Part shown: positions 1 through 10,019 of the stretch, one piece after another
Layout: each line of letters starts with the position of its first letter
Position numbering within the stretch: the stretch's first letter is position 1
NCBI RefSeq assembly: GCF_001676385.1
Contig: NZ_LYVJ01000002.1
Span: forward strand, 1-64,000
Origin: Stenotrophomonas maltophilia
GTDB taxonomy: Bacteria; Pseudomonadota; Gammaproteobacteria; Xanthomonadales; Xanthomonadaceae
DNA: 64,000 nt
Direction of reading: 5' to 3'
The notes under the pieces: model-generated
What the model saw: only the letters and a program-made list of their open reading frames with translations
What the model was told of the DNA's origin: nothing
The model's database searches: none
Program-made: the position numbers and the translations under genes

Positions 1-12
1 CCCCCCCCCCCC
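1..12. repeat. poly(C) tract at window edge
   Basis: The window opens with twelve consecutive C residues, and the tract may continue outside the window. Homopolymer runs this long can slip during replication. It lies about 58 bases before the GTG I prefer for the first gene. No function is claimed. Confidence 0.6.
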
Positions 13-31
13 GCAAACCTGACCGAAATGC

Positions 32-56
32 AGCCGAGCATGGGCTCGGCTCTACA
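32..56. repeat. SMAG (GTAG) palindromic repeat, single copy
   Basis: A short imperfect palindrome (AGCCGAG...CTCGGCT) ends in CTACA, the complement of the GTAG end that marks the SMAG repeats of S. maltophilia. It lies just before the first gene. The ATG at 28 sits inside or beside this repeat, which argues against that ATG being the true start. Confidence 0.85.
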
Positions 57-69
57 ACGGGAACTCTTC

Positions 70-618
70 GTGCTGCTGCGTATTGCCCTGCCCCTGCTGC
101 TTGCCGCATCCGCTCCGGCCGCTGCCCTGGACCTGCCGGCCCTGATCGAATGCCGCCAGGGCGCGGCCGAGCACGCTGCGCTGGCGCCCCTGCTGGCCGA
201 CCCGTTGAAGGCCGTGGCGCAGGGGCTGCAGCCGCTGCCGCAGGGCAACCCGTTCATGAGCGAGTACCGGCTGGCCCGGCCGATCGCGGTGTTCGGCACC
301 ACCACCGAGCAGGTGGCGGTGGCCGGCGCCAGCATCCTGGCCGTCCTGGACCAGGCCGATCCACGGCCGCTGGCCAAGCGGCTGGAACTGGAGACCGGGT
401 ACGACCAGGACGGCAAGTTCATGGCCGGGCGTGAGCTGGTCAGCCGTGACGTCACCGACCCCAAGAGCGGCGAGGCCCAGATCGAGTCGATCATTCTCAG
501 CGTCTCCACGGTGGCCTCCCATCCCGGCAAGACCCTGGCCGGCTGCACCTACAGCCTGGACCTGCCGGAGGAGGAAGCGGCCCCGACCGCCCCCGGCCCG
601 TCCGCCGGCAGTCACTGA
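70..618 (+). CDS. secreted hypothetical protein
   Basis: I do not recognise a named family. I start the gene at the GTG at 70, because the in-frame ATG at 28 would translate a SMAG repeat into the N-terminus. From 70 the protein is about 182 residues and begins with a hydrophobic signal peptide (LLRIALPLLLAASAPAAA), so it is probably periplasmic. Two cysteines (in IECRQG and AGCTYS) could form a disulfide. The C-terminus is rich in Pro, Ala and acidic residues and looks disordered. It lies 64 bases upstream of the corC-like gene on the same strand and may be co-transcribed with it. The reading frame is secure from codon use and context. The function is unknown. Confidence 0.7.
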   Translation: MLLRIALPLLLAASAPAAALDLPALIECRQGAAEHAALAPLLADPLKAVAQGLQPLPQGNPFMSEYRLARPIAVFGTTTEQVAVAGASILAVLDQADPRPLAKRLELETGYDQDGKFMAGRELVSRDVTDPKSGEAQIESIILSVSTVASHPGKTLAGCTYSLDLPEEEAAPTAPGPSAGSH

Positions 619-682
619 CAGGCCGCCACATCCTGCTAGACTTGGGCCAACGCCCGGCCTGCCGGGTGCCTTTTTTCCAGAG

Positions 683-1560
<878 letters not shown>

Positions 1561-1564
<4 letters not shown>

Positions 1565-2811
1565 AGCGCCCCGGCCTGCTCCTGACCCTGTGGCTGGCAG
1601 TGAGCGTGCTCGCCACGCTGCTGCCACCGTCCGCGTCCGCGCAACCGTCGGCAACGGCACCCGCCACGCCCACCACGGGCGTTGAAGCCGCTGCGCCCCG
1701 CATCGGCGTGGTGACCATGCAGCCGGGCACGGTGTTTTTCGAGCGCTTCGGCCACGATGCCATCGTCGTGGTCGATCCGGCCAGCGGCGAAGCGACCTCG
1801 TACAACTTCGGCTACTTCGACCCGTCCGAGGACGATTTCATCAGCCGCTTCGTGCGTGGCGACATGATGTATTACCTGGTAGCGCTGCCGCTGCAGCAGG
1901 ACCTGTCGTACTACGACGAAACCGGCCGGGGCGCCAGCGTGCAGTGGCTGGACCTGCGCCCGGAGCAGGCACGGGCGCTGGCCGCCGGCCTGGCTGAGCG
2001 GGCGAGGCCGGAGAACGCGCGCTACCACTACGACTACTACACCGCCAACTGCGCGACGATGGTGCGTGACACGCTGGACACGGCGCTGGGTGGCAGCCTG
2101 CAGTCGCAGCTGTCAGGCCGCTCTCGCGGCAACACCTATCGCAGCGAATCGGTTCGCCTGGCCTCCCCGGCACCATGGATGTGGCTGGGCTTCGACCTCG
2201 GCCTCGGGCCCTTCGCCGACCAGCCGCTGTCGCGATGGCAGGAGGCGTTCGTGCCGATGCGGCTGGCCGATGCCCTGCGCCAGGTGCGCAACAGCGACGG
2301 GCGGCCGCTGGTGCAGTCGGAACAGGAACTGCTGCCGCACCGCATCGATCCGGAGCCGAAGGAGTTCGCGCGCCGCTGGTGGCCGTGGCTGCTGTGCGGC
2401 CTGGTGATCGCCGCCGGCGTGCTGGCACTGCGCCAACGCCCGCGCCTGCTGGCCGGGCTGGCCCTGCCGTTCTGGCTGCTGTGCGCCATCGCCGGCAGCC
2501 TGCTGGTGTTCCTGTGGGGCTTCAGTACCCACTACGCCGCGTGGGCCAACCGCAACCTGCTGCTGCTGTCGCCGCTGGCCGCGCTGCTGCTGCCGGGCGC
2601 GATCGCGCTGCTGCGCCGGCGCGTGCCGGGCCGCATGTTCAGGATCGTGCTGTGGCTGCTGGCGGTGCAGGCCGTGGCGGCCCTGGTGCTGCACTGGCTG
2701 AGCCTGCAGGCGCAGTACAACGTGCAGTGGATCGTGCTGCTGCTGCCGGTGCACGCGGCCCTGGCCTGGGCGCTGGGGCACCGTCCTCACTTGTCCGAAA
2801 CACGGCAGTGA
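1561..2811 (+). CDS. DUF4105 (Lnb N-terminal periplasmic) membrane protein
   Basis: The gene starts with TTG at 1561, overlapping the corC stop by four bases, which suggests translational coupling. The 416-residue product has a signal peptide (LLLTLWLAVSVLATLLPPSASA). A DUF4105 domain follows, with ERFGHDAIVVVD, YNFGYFDPSEDDF and the conserved YTANCATMVRD. The His in FGH and Cys in NCAT resemble the catalytic pair of NlpC/P60-like folds, but activity is not shown. Four hydrophobic segments fill the last 150 residues, between LLCGLVIAAGVLAL and the C-terminus. The domain probably sits in the periplasm, anchored by that C-terminal membrane region. The role in the cell is not known. Confidence 0.85.
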
Positions 2812-2817
2812 CGCACG

Positions 2818-3840
2818 ATGGCGGGCATGTCATTGCCCGCCTCCGCTTCCGCACCTGCCTCGGCCAATCCTGCCTGCGTCATCAACTGCGTCCACTACGA
2901 TGACCAGGGCAAACGCCACGATATCGGCCTGGATGCCATCAGCGATGTCATCGCCAGTGGCAATGGCTTCGTCTGGGTCGGCCTGTACGATCCCAACGAC
3001 GATGTGCTGCTGAAACTGCAGGAGGAATTCTGCCTGCACGACCTGGCCATCGAGGACGCGCGCAATGCGCACCAGCGGCCCAAGGTCGAGACCTACGGCA
3101 ACTCGCTGTTCGTGGTGGTGACCACCGCGCAGATGGTCGACGAGCGCATCCAGTACGGCGAAACCCATGCCTTCCTCGGCCCGCGCTTCCTGGTGACCGT
3201 TCGCCACGGGGCCTCGCTGTCGTACGCGCCGGTGCGTGCACGCGTCGAGCGTGAACCGCAGTTGCTGAAGATGGGCCCGTCGTACTGCCTGTATGCGGTG
3301 ACCGACTTCGTGGTCGACAACTACCTGCCGATCGTGCATCGCTTCCGCGACACCCTGGACCTGCTCGAGAAGGACATCTTTGCCGAGAGCTACAAACGCA
3401 GCACGATCGTGCGCCTGTACGAGCTCAAGCGCGAGTTGAACAAGATGCGCATGGCCGTGGCCCCCCTGCAGGACGTGCTGGCACAGCTGCGACGCTACCA
3501 GGGCGAGCTGATCCCCGACGAAGTGAAGCTCTACGTACGCGATGTGCATGACCATGCCGTGCGCATCAGCGATGTAATCGATACGCTGCGCGAGATGCTG
3601 GGCACCGCTCTGAGCGTGAACCTGTCGCTGGTGACACTGGCGCAGGGAGAGACCGTCAAGCGCCTCGGTGCATGGGCCGCGCTGCTGGCGGCACCGACGC
3701 TGATCACCAGCTGGTACGGAATGAACTTCAGCCACATGCCGGAACTGAACAAGCCATGGGCCTATCCGCTGATGATTGTCGGCGTGGGCGGCGTCTGCGT
3801 GGCGCTGTACCGGCTGTTCAAGCGTTCGGGCTGGCTGTAG
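2818..3840 (+). CDS. corA: CorA-type magnesium/cobalt transporter
   Basis: This 340-residue protein has the CorA layout: a large cytoplasmic N-terminal domain, a long helix (region VRLYELKRELNKMRMAV) and two C-terminal transmembrane helices. The signature GMN is at about residues 301-303 (SWYGMNFSHMPEL), forming the pore loop of the pentameric channel. The second helix ends in a short basic tail (RLFKRSGWL), as usual for the family. It begins six bases after the stop of the DUF4105 gene, so corC, DUF4105 and corA probably form one transcript. The family carries Mg2+, Co2+ and sometimes Ni2+ or Zn2+; which metal is used here cannot be read from sequence. Confidence 0.95.
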   Translation: MAGMSLPASASAPASANPACVINCVHYDDQGKRHDIGLDAISDVIASGNGFVWVGLYDPNDDVLLKLQEEFCLHDLAIEDARNAHQRPKVETYGNSLFVVVTTAQMVDERIQYGETHAFLGPRFLVTVRHGASLSYAPVRARVEREPQLLKMGPSYCLYAVTDFVVDNYLPIVHRFRDTLDLLEKDIFAESYKRSTIVRLYELKRELNKMRMAVAPLQDVLAQLRRYQGELIPDEVKLYVRDVHDHAVRISDVIDTLREMLGTALSVNLSLVTLAQGETVKRLGAWAALLAAPTLITSWYGMNFSHMPELNKPWAYPLMIVGVGGVCVALYRLFKRSGWL

Positions 3841-3885
3841 CGCATCCACCAACGGTTGATACCCACCAGGCAGGTGGGCACTTCA

Positions 3886-3949
3886 TGTAGAGCCGAGCCC
3901 ATGCTCGGCTGATTTTGCCATGCAGCCGAGCATGGGCCCGGCTCTGCAC
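3886..3949. repeat. SMAG repeat pair, inverted
   Basis: Two SMAG units face each other (about 3886-3910 and 3922-3949) in the gap between corA and the convergent aldehyde dehydrogenase gene. Each is a small hairpin and the pair can form a larger one. It may serve as a bidirectional transcription or mRNA-end signal. Confidence 0.85.
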
Positions 3950-3960
3950 AGACGACCACA

Positions 3961-5325
3961 TCAAGCCACGTACACGGTCTTGATGTTCATGAACTCCTGG
4001 ATGCCGTGGTCGGCCAGTTCGCGGCCGAAGCCCGACTGCTTGCTGCCGCCGAACGGCAATCGCGCATCACTCTTGACGATGGCGTTGACGAACGCCGCAC
4101 CGCATTCCATGCGCTGCGCAAAGGCCTCGCCGCGTACCGGGTCGCGCGTCCACACGCTGCCGCCCAGGCCGAAACGTGTATCGTTGGCCACGCGCAATGC
4201 CTCGGCCTCGTCGCTGACCCGGATCACCGCAGCCACCGGCCCGAACAGTTCCTCGTCGTAGGCCGGCATCCCCGGAGCAACCTGGTCGAGCACGGTGGCC
4301 GGATAACCGGCATGCGTGCCGGCAATCGGTTCGCCGCCGAGCAGGACCCGCGCGCCCTTCGCTACGCTGTCCTGCACCTGCCTGTGCAGTTCTTCGCGCA
4401 GGTCGGCGCGGGCCATGGGTGCCAGCGTGGTGCCGCGTTCGTCGGGATCGCCGTATCGGCGTTGGCCGGCCGCTTCGACGAAGCGGCGGGTGAACTCATC
4501 GGCCACCGCGTCGACCACGATGAAGCGCTTGGCGGCGATGCAGGTCTGCCCGCTGTTGTCGAAGCGCGATTTCACTGCCGCTGCCACGGTCTTGTCGAGG
4601 TCGGCGTCGTCGAGCACCACGAAGGCGTCGCTGCCGCCCAACTCCATCACCGACTTCTTCAGCTGGCTGCCGGCATTGGCGGCGATCGAGCGCCCTGCCC
4701 GCTCGCTGCCGGTCAGCGTCACCGCCTTCACCCGCGCATCGCGCAGCACCTCGGCGGCCTGGTCGTTGTTGATGTGCAGTACATCGAACACACCGTCCGG
4801 CAGTCCCCCGTCACGGCACACCGCCAGGATCAGGTCGGCGCACTGCGGCACGTTGCTGGCGTGCTTGAGCAGGGCCACGTTGCCCGCCATGAGCGCCGGA
4901 GCCAGGAAACGGAACACCTGCCAGACCGGGAAATTCCACGGCATCACCGCGAACACGCAGCCGATCGGTTCATAGCGCACGTAGCTGCGCTGCGCTTCGG
5001 TGTCGATCAGCTGCGGCTTCAGGTAGTCGGCGGCGTGATCGGCATAGTACTCGCAGGCCGCCGCGCACTTGTCGACCTCGGCCAGCGCCTCGGCCTTGAG
5101 CTTGCCCATCTCGTGGGTCATCGCCTGCTGCAGGTCGTCGCGGCGCGCGCGCAGCTGCGCGGCGATCTGGCGCAGGATGGCGCCTCGTTCCTGCAACGAG
5201 CGCTCGGCCCAGCCGGGGAATGCATCGGCGGCAGCCTGCAGGCGCTGCTCGATATCGGCAGCGCCCATCAGTTCATGGCGGTAGGTCACCCGGCCAGTGG
5301 CCGGGTCGATGATCTCGACGGTCAT
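3961..5325 (-). CDS. sad: NAD(P)-dependent succinate-semialdehyde dehydrogenase
   Basis: This 454-residue aldehyde dehydrogenase most resembles the Sad/YneI type (about 460 residues). It has the cofactor-side PWNFPVWQ, the glutamate motif MELGGSDAFVVLDDADLD and the catalytic cysteine in NSGQTCIAAKRF. It would oxidise succinic semialdehyde to succinate, the last step from GABA into the TCA cycle. That fits its place just downstream of the pot genes and in the same window as puuABCD. It is on the same strand as the pot permease genes but 82 bases separate it from potI, so co-transcription is possible rather than certain. Other short aldehydes could also be substrates. Confidence 0.88.
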   Translation of the reverse strand: MTVEIIDPATGRVTYRHELMGAADIEQRLQAAADAFPGWAERSLQERGAILRQIAAQLRARRDDLQQAMTHEMGKLKAEALAEVDKCAAACEYYADHAADYLKPQLIDTEAQRSYVRYEPIGCVFAVMPWNFPVWQVFRFLAPALMAGNVALLKHASNVPQCADLILAVCRDGGLPDGVFDVLHINNDQAAEVLRDARVKAVTLTGSERAGRSIAANAGSQLKKSVMELGGSDAFVVLDDADLDKTVAAAVKSRFDNSGQTCIAAKRFIVVDAVADEFTRRFVEAAGQRRYGDPDERGTTLAPMARADLREELHRQVQDSVAKGARVLLGGEPIAGTHAGYPATVLDQVAPGMPAYDEELFGPVAAVIRVSDEAEALRVANDTRFGLGGSVWTRDPVRGEAFAQRMECGAAFVNAIVKSDARLPFGGSKQSGFGRELADHGIQEFMNIKTVYVA

Positions 5326-5407
5326 GGGGAATCTCCATCAAAGTGCCCCCATTGTGCCCCGTCGGCTGTGAGCCTCACGTTGCCGGCGCTGCCGACGGAT
5401 CATCCGC

Positions 5408-6250
5408 TCAGCCGTTGTCCTGCCGCGCCAGCTGCAGGTCGCGCTGGCGCCGCTTCTCGGCGCGGGCATTGATGTACCAGCCGATCACCGCGGCGATCGA
5501 TACCGCCGATACCAGCAACGTGGCCAGTGCGTTGATCTTCGGGCTGATACCCATGCGCACCGAGGCGAACACCTTCATCGGCAGCGTGGTCGAACCGGGC
5601 GTGGCAACGAAGCTGGCCACCACCACGTCATCCAGCGACAGGGTGAAGGCCAGCAGCCAGCCCGCCACCAGCGCTGGCGCGATGATCGGCAGGGTGATGC
5701 GAGTGAAAACGGTCAGCCGGCTGGCGCCCAGGTCCATCGCCGCCTCTTCCAGTGACAGGTCCATTTCCTGCAGGCGCGAGGACACCACTACGGTGACGAA
5801 GCACAGGGTGAAGGTGACGTGGGCGATCCAGATGGTGGCCAGGCCGCGTGCCGGGAAGCCGGGAATCGCGCCCATCGAGGCCAACAGCGCCATCAGCGAG
5901 AAGCCGAGGATCACATCCGGCATCACCAGTGGCGCGGTAACCAGCGCGCCGAACAGCGGCTTGCCGCGGAAGCGCTTGAAACGCGTCATCACCATCGCCG
6001 CCAGCGTACCCAGCACGGTGGCGGTGCAGGCGGTCCAGAACGCCACCACCAGGCTGGTCCACATTGCCTCCATCAGCGCGCGGTCGGCAAACAGGTCGCT
6101 GTAGGCACGGGTGGAGAACCCGGCCCAGACCATGGCCAGCCGCGAGCTGTTGAACGAATAGAACATCAGCAGCAGGATCGGCAGGTACAGGAAGGCGAAG
6201 CCGAGCAGCAACACGCCCAACCCCACCCCCTTGGCGGCACGCGGGCTCAT
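5408..6250 (-). CDS. potI: putrescine/polyamine ABC transporter permease (PotI type)
   Basis: This 280-residue inner-membrane permease of the MalF/PotC class has six predicted helices and the EAA loop (EEAAMDLGASRLTVFTRITLP), which contacts the ATPase. I place the start at 6250 (MSPRAAKGVG), where its ATG overlaps the TGA of potH. The frame is open further upstream, but that part is the potH sequence read in another frame. It pairs with PotH to form the channel for putrescine or a related polyamine. It is the last gene of the potGHI set. Confidence 0.92.
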   Translation of the reverse strand: MSPRAAKGVGLGVLLLGFAFLYLPILLLMFYSFNSSRLAMVWAGFSTRAYSDLFADRALMEAMWTSLVVAFWTACTATVLGTLAAMVMTRFKRFRGKPLFGALVTAPLVMPDVILGFSLMALLASMGAIPGFPARGLATIWIAHVTFTLCFVTVVVSSRLQEMDLSLEEAAMDLGASRLTVFTRITLPIIAPALVAGWLLAFTLSLDDVVVASFVATPGSTTLPMKVFASVRMGISPKINALATLLVSAVSIAAVIGWYINARAEKRRQRDLQLARQDNG

Positions 6251-7179
6251 CCCTGCTTCCCTTCCAGCAGGCGCTGCTGGGATCGGTTGAACAGCAGGAT
6301 CGGCACCAGCAACAGCAGGATCATCGCCACCGCCATTGCCGAGGCACCCGGCCAGTTGCGGTTGTTGAAGAACTCGTTCCACAGCTGGCGGCCGACCATC
6401 AGGGTTTCCGAGCCACCCAGCATTTCCGGGATCACGAATTCGCCTACCGCCGGGATCATCACCAGCATGCAGCCGGCGATGATGCCGGCCCTGGACAGCG
6501 GCAGGGTGATGCGCACGAACGCCTGCCACGGCTTGGCACCGAGGTCGTAGGCCGCTTCCAGCAGGCGGTGGTCATGCTTGACCAGGTTGGCGTACAGCGG
6601 CAGCACCATGAACGGCAGGTAGCAGTAGACGATGCCGATATAGGCAGCGGTCGGCGTGTCGATCAGCTGCAGCCGGGGCAGGCCCATGTGAGTCATCAGC
6701 GCCTGCAGGCCGGTGAACTGCAGGAACTGGTCGAGCAGGCCATTGCGGTCCAGGATCGCCTTCCACGCGTACACACGGATCAGGAACGAGGTCCATGACG
6801 GCAGCACCACCAGCATCATCGCCACGTTGCGCGCGGCTGGCGACAGGCGGGCGATGGCATAGGCCATCGGGTAACCGATCAGCAGGGTGAGCAGGGTGGA
6901 GATGGCCGCGATCCTGATCGAGCTCAGGAACGCCTGTGCGTAGATCGAATCGCGGAACAGCGCCAGGTAATTTTCCAGGTTCAGCTTCAGCGAAAACGCA
7001 CCATCCACGTACTGCAGCAGCCAGGTATAGGGTGGCGAGCCAACCCGGCTGTGCGAGAAGCTGATCATCAGCACGATCAGGAACGGCACCGCGAAGAACA
7101 GCAGCAGCCACAGGTACGGGATGCCGATCACCGTGGCACGCAGCCCCGGCCGCCAGCGTTTCAGGCCGGTGGCGCTCAT
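6247..7179 (-). CDS. potH: putrescine/polyamine ABC transporter permease (PotH type)
   Basis: This 310-residue permease has an N-terminal helix (WLLLFFAVPFLIVLMISFS), further membrane segments and the EAA loop (EAAYDLGAKPWQAFVRITLP). It overlaps the ATPase gene upstream and potI downstream by four bases each (ATGA junctions), so the three are translationally coupled. With PotI it forms the membrane part of a polyamine importer. The substrate is inferred from family similarity and from the adjacent PuuA/PuuD and PotF genes. Confidence 0.92.
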   Translation of the reverse strand: MSATGLKRWRPGLRATVIGIPYLWLLLFFAVPFLIVLMISFSHSRVGSPPYTWLLQYVDGAFSLKLNLENYLALFRDSIYAQAFLSSIRIAAISTLLTLLIGYPMAYAIARLSPAARNVAMMLVVLPSWTSFLIRVYAWKAILDRNGLLDQFLQFTGLQALMTHMGLPRLQLIDTPTAAYIGIVYCYLPFMVLPLYANLVKHDHRLLEAAYDLGAKPWQAFVRITLPLSRAGIIAGCMLVMIPAVGEFVIPEMLGGSETLMVGRQLWNEFFNNRNWPGASAMAVAMILLLLVPILLFNRSQQRLLEGKQG

Positions 7180-8312
7180 GAGGTCAGCACCACGCCGTCG
7201 TTGTCGCGCCAGTGCATCCAGACCTCATCGCCCCAGGTCAGGCCATCGCTGGCCCAACGCTGCGAGTTGGCGAAGTTGGCCAGCACCTTGGCGCCGCTGG
7301 GCAGGCGCACGTGGTAGACCGAGTGGCTGCCGAAATAGGCGATGTCCTCGATCACGCCCTGCGCCTTGTTGGTGTGCCCTTCCGGTTCGTCCTTGCCGAT
7401 CATCACCTTCTCCGGGCGCAGCGCGAACGCGACCGGCTGCCCTTCGTAGCAGGTGATGCCGTGCGCAATGTAGATCGGCGCCGGGAACAGCGGCGACCGC
7501 ACCGTCACGTACTCCGGCAGGTCCTCGTCGATCACGCCGTCGAACAGGTTCACCGAGCCGATGAAACCGGCGACGAAGCGGTTGGCCGGCTGCTCGTAGA
7601 CCTCGTCCGGCTTGCCGACCTGCTGAATCCAGCCGGCATCCATCACCGCGATGCGGGTAGCCATGGTCATCGCTTCTTCCTGGTCATGGGTGACCATCAC
7701 GCAGGTCACGCCGGACGATTCGATGATGCTGACCAGCTCCAGCTGCATCTGCGAGCGCAGCTTCTTGTCCAGTGCGCCCATCGGTTCGTCCAGCAGCAGC
7801 AGCTTCGGCCCCTTGGCCAGCGACCGCGCCAGCGCCACGCGCTGCTGCTGGCCACCGGACAACTGGTGCGGCTTGCGCTTGCCCAGGTGCCCCATCTGCA
7901 CCAGCTCCAGCATCTCGCCGACGCGCCTGCTGATCGCATCCTTGCCCAGGCCATCCTGCTTCAGCCCGAAGCCGATGTTCTGCTCGACCGTCATGTGCGG
8001 GAACAGGGCATAGGACTGGAACATCATGTTGACCGGCCGCTGGTACGGCGGCAGCGCGTCCAGGCGCTGGCCATCGAGGGTGATGCTGCCCTTGGTGGGT
8101 GTCTCGAAGCCTCCCAGGCAGCGCAGCAGGGTCGATTTGCCACTGCCGGAGCCACCGAGCAATGCGAAGATTTCGCCCTTGCGCACGTCCAGGTTGACGT
8201 CGTCGACAGCGACGAAACCATCGAATTCCTTGCGCAGGTCACGAATGGAGAGATAGCCGGGCGCACCGGTCGTGTCGACGACGGTGGCTGCCGGCTGGGC
8301 TTCAACGGGCAT
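7176..8312 (-). CDS. potG: polyamine ABC transporter ATP-binding protein (PotG type)
   Basis: This 378-residue ATPase carries the Walker A motif GGSGSGKST (residues 53-61), the signature LSGGQQQR (from residue 151), Walker B LLLLDEP (from 171) and a C-terminal TOBE domain (ALRPEKVMIGKDEPEG). These are typical of PotA/PotG. It is the first gene of the potG-potH-potI unit. The matching binding-protein gene (potF) is not directly upstream: an oppositely oriented oxidoreductase gene lies between them. It energises import at the inner face of the membrane. Confidence 0.93.
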   Translation of the reverse strand: MPVEAQPAATVVDTTGAPGYLSIRDLRKEFDGFVAVDDVNLDVRKGEIFALLGGSGSGKSTLLRCLGGFETPTKGSITLDGQRLDALPPYQRPVNMMFQSYALFPHMTVEQNIGFGLKQDGLGKDAISRRVGEMLELVQMGHLGKRKPHQLSGGQQQRVALARSLAKGPKLLLLDEPMGALDKKLRSQMQLELVSIIESSGVTCVMVTHDQEEAMTMATRIAVMDAGWIQQVGKPDEVYEQPANRFVAGFIGSVNLFDGVIDEDLPEYVTVRSPLFPAPIYIAHGITCYEGQPVAFALRPEKVMIGKDEPEGHTNKAQGVIEDIAYFGSHSVYHVRLPSGAKVLANFANSQRWASDGLTWGDEVWMHWRDNDGVVLTS

Positions 8313-8615
8313 GGAGGCTCCGGGAGCGGGCGATGGACAGCGGCCGCCATTCTACCGGCCAGGGGCCGAAGGGGATATGACGGCAGTGGGCCGGAGCGTC
8401 CTCCGGGCCGCCCCTCGCGGGCTGTCGGATTTTCCCCTCCGCGGTCTGCGCCCAGGCTCGCGGCCCGCGCGCGCCCACCTGCCTGCCCCGGCGCCTGGCC
8501 CCGGTTGCGCCGGCACCGGAGGGACTCTGCAACGTTTTTCAGAACGGCAGGCCTTGATCGTTCGCAATGCCGGCGCGCGCAATGACCGTGCAAACGCCCA
8601 GCATGAGGAACACGC
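8313..8615. other. 303-base gap between divergent potG and oxidoreductase genes
   Basis: This GC-rich stretch holds the promoters of two divergent genes. I see no confident -35/-10 pair and no repeat. The only clear local signal is AGGA about seven bases before the ATG at 8616. Confidence 0.5.
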
Positions 8616-9980
8616 ATGATTTCCCCGGATACCGCCCCCCTCGCCCGGCGCGCGCCACTGCCGTCATCGGCCCAGGGCCAGGATGTGGCCGTCATCGGTG
8701 CCGGCCAGGCCGGCCTGTCGCTCAGTGCGGTGCTGCAGGACGCGGGGATCAGCCATCGCGTGCTGGAGGCCGAAACCATCGGCGCCAGCTGGCGGCGGCG
8801 CTGGGACTCCTTCCAGACCAATACCGCCAACGCCACGATGGCCCTGCATGGCCACGCCTACGCGGGCGACGACCCCGAGGGTTTCATGGGCGCGCCCGAG
8901 GTGATCCGGCACCTTCGCGACTATGCGAGGGAGCGCGCCCTGCCGGTCAGCGAAGGCTGCGCGGTTCATCGGGTTACGGCCAGGGACGGTGGTTACGCCA
9001 TCGACACCAGCCAGGGCCCGATCCACGCGCGGGCGGTGGTGGTGGCTACCGGCGAGTATCGTCGCGCCCGGATGCCGCGGGTCCCCTTCGTACCAGGGTC
9101 CCGCCTGGCAGTGCTGCACTCGGGTGACTACCGCAGTCCGCGCCAGCTTCCAGCGGGCGCGGTGCTGGTCATTGGCGGCGGCCAGTCGGGTGCGCAGATC
9201 GCCCAGGACCTGCAGGGCGCCGGGCGCAGCGTGTACTGGTCGCTGGCCGAACGCCATTCGCATACCCGACGGTTGCGCGGCAAGGACTCGATGACCTGGT
9301 GGGACATGGCCGGGCGCATCCACCAGCACGTGGGCGAAACCGCCGGCGTGCTGGCCGGCGAACCGGACGCGCTGCGCAAGGCACGGACCGCCGAATTCCC
9401 CTTGATTTCCGGCAAGGGTGCGCGGGGCAGGGGCAGCTCGATCAGCCTGCTGGCGATGCATCGGGACGGCATCACGCTGCTGGGCCGCCTGCAGGCCCTG
9501 GAGCACGGCATCGCCCGCTTCGCTGACGCCCGGCCGCAGCTGCACAGGGCGATCGAGGCAACGCGGGCCGAGTACGCCTACCTCGACGCCCTGGCCAGCG
9601 CCTACTACGCCAGGCACCCCGAGCCACGCACGGATGACGCCCGCTACATCCCAGAAGAGGTCTACCTGCACTGGGAACCGGACGCCTCACCGCGCGAACT
9701 GGACCTGCAGGCTGCGGGCATCCACTCGGTGGTGCTGGCCACCGGCTTCATTGCCGAATGGCCCTGGCTGGACGTGGACGGCGTGCTGGACGCACACGGC
9801 TACCCGCTCGGCGAGTTCGGTGTTTCACCGCAGCCGGGGCTGTTCTTCGTCGGCATGCACAACCTGCAGCGGATGAGTTCATCGTTCCTGTGCAACGGCG
9901 GTCGCGATGCACGTGACCTGTTGCCGGCCATCCAGCGGCATCTAGGCCGGGGTGGTGATGCCGCCCCCGGTCAAGGGTGA
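8616..9980 (+). CDS. FAD-dependent, FMO-like NAD(P)-binding oxidoreductase
   Basis: This 454-residue flavoprotein has two Rossmann motifs: GAGQAGLS near residue 30 (FAD) and GGGQSGAQIAQDL near residue 190 (NAD(P)H). That is the order found in flavin-containing monooxygenases and related CzcO-like oxidoreductases. The start at 8616 is supported by AGGA about seven bases upstream. It lies on the opposite strand to the pot and puu genes and separates potG from potF. Its substrate is unknown. Position alone makes an amine or polyamine-derived compound worth testing, but this may simply be an inserted gene. Confidence 0.82.
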   Translation: MISPDTAPLARRAPLPSSAQGQDVAVIGAGQAGLSLSAVLQDAGISHRVLEAETIGASWRRRWDSFQTNTANATMALHGHAYAGDDPEGFMGAPEVIRHLRDYARERALPVSEGCAVHRVTARDGGYAIDTSQGPIHARAVVVATGEYRRARMPRVPFVPGSRLAVLHSGDYRSPRQLPAGAVLVIGGGQSGAQIAQDLQGAGRSVYWSLAERHSHTRRLRGKDSMTWWDMAGRIHQHVGETAGVLAGEPDALRKARTAEFPLISGKGARGRGSSISLLAMHRDGITLLGRLQALEHGIARFADARPQLHRAIEATRAEYAYLDALASAYYARHPEPRTDDARYIPEEVYLHWEPDASPRELDLQAAGIHSVVLATGFIAEWPWLDVDGVLDAHGYPLGEFGVSPQPGLFFVGMHNLQRMSSSFLCNGGRDARDLLPAIQRHLGRGGDAAPGQG

Positions 9981-9986
9981 GGCGCT

Positions 9987-10007
9987 CCGCCGGGCATGGC
10001 CCGGCGG
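9987..10007. terminator. hairpin between convergent genes
   Basis: A perfect 9-bp stem with a 3-base loop lies between the stop codons of the FMO-like gene (+) and potF (-). No clear T-run follows on either strand, so this is a probable but not proven bidirectional terminator. Confidence 0.5.
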
Positions 10008-10019
10008 CACCCGCAGGGC

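Noticed and set aside
28..69. ATG at 28 as the start of the first gene
   Set aside because: The first 14 codons would be a SMAG repeat. The GTG at 70 directly begins a signal peptide.
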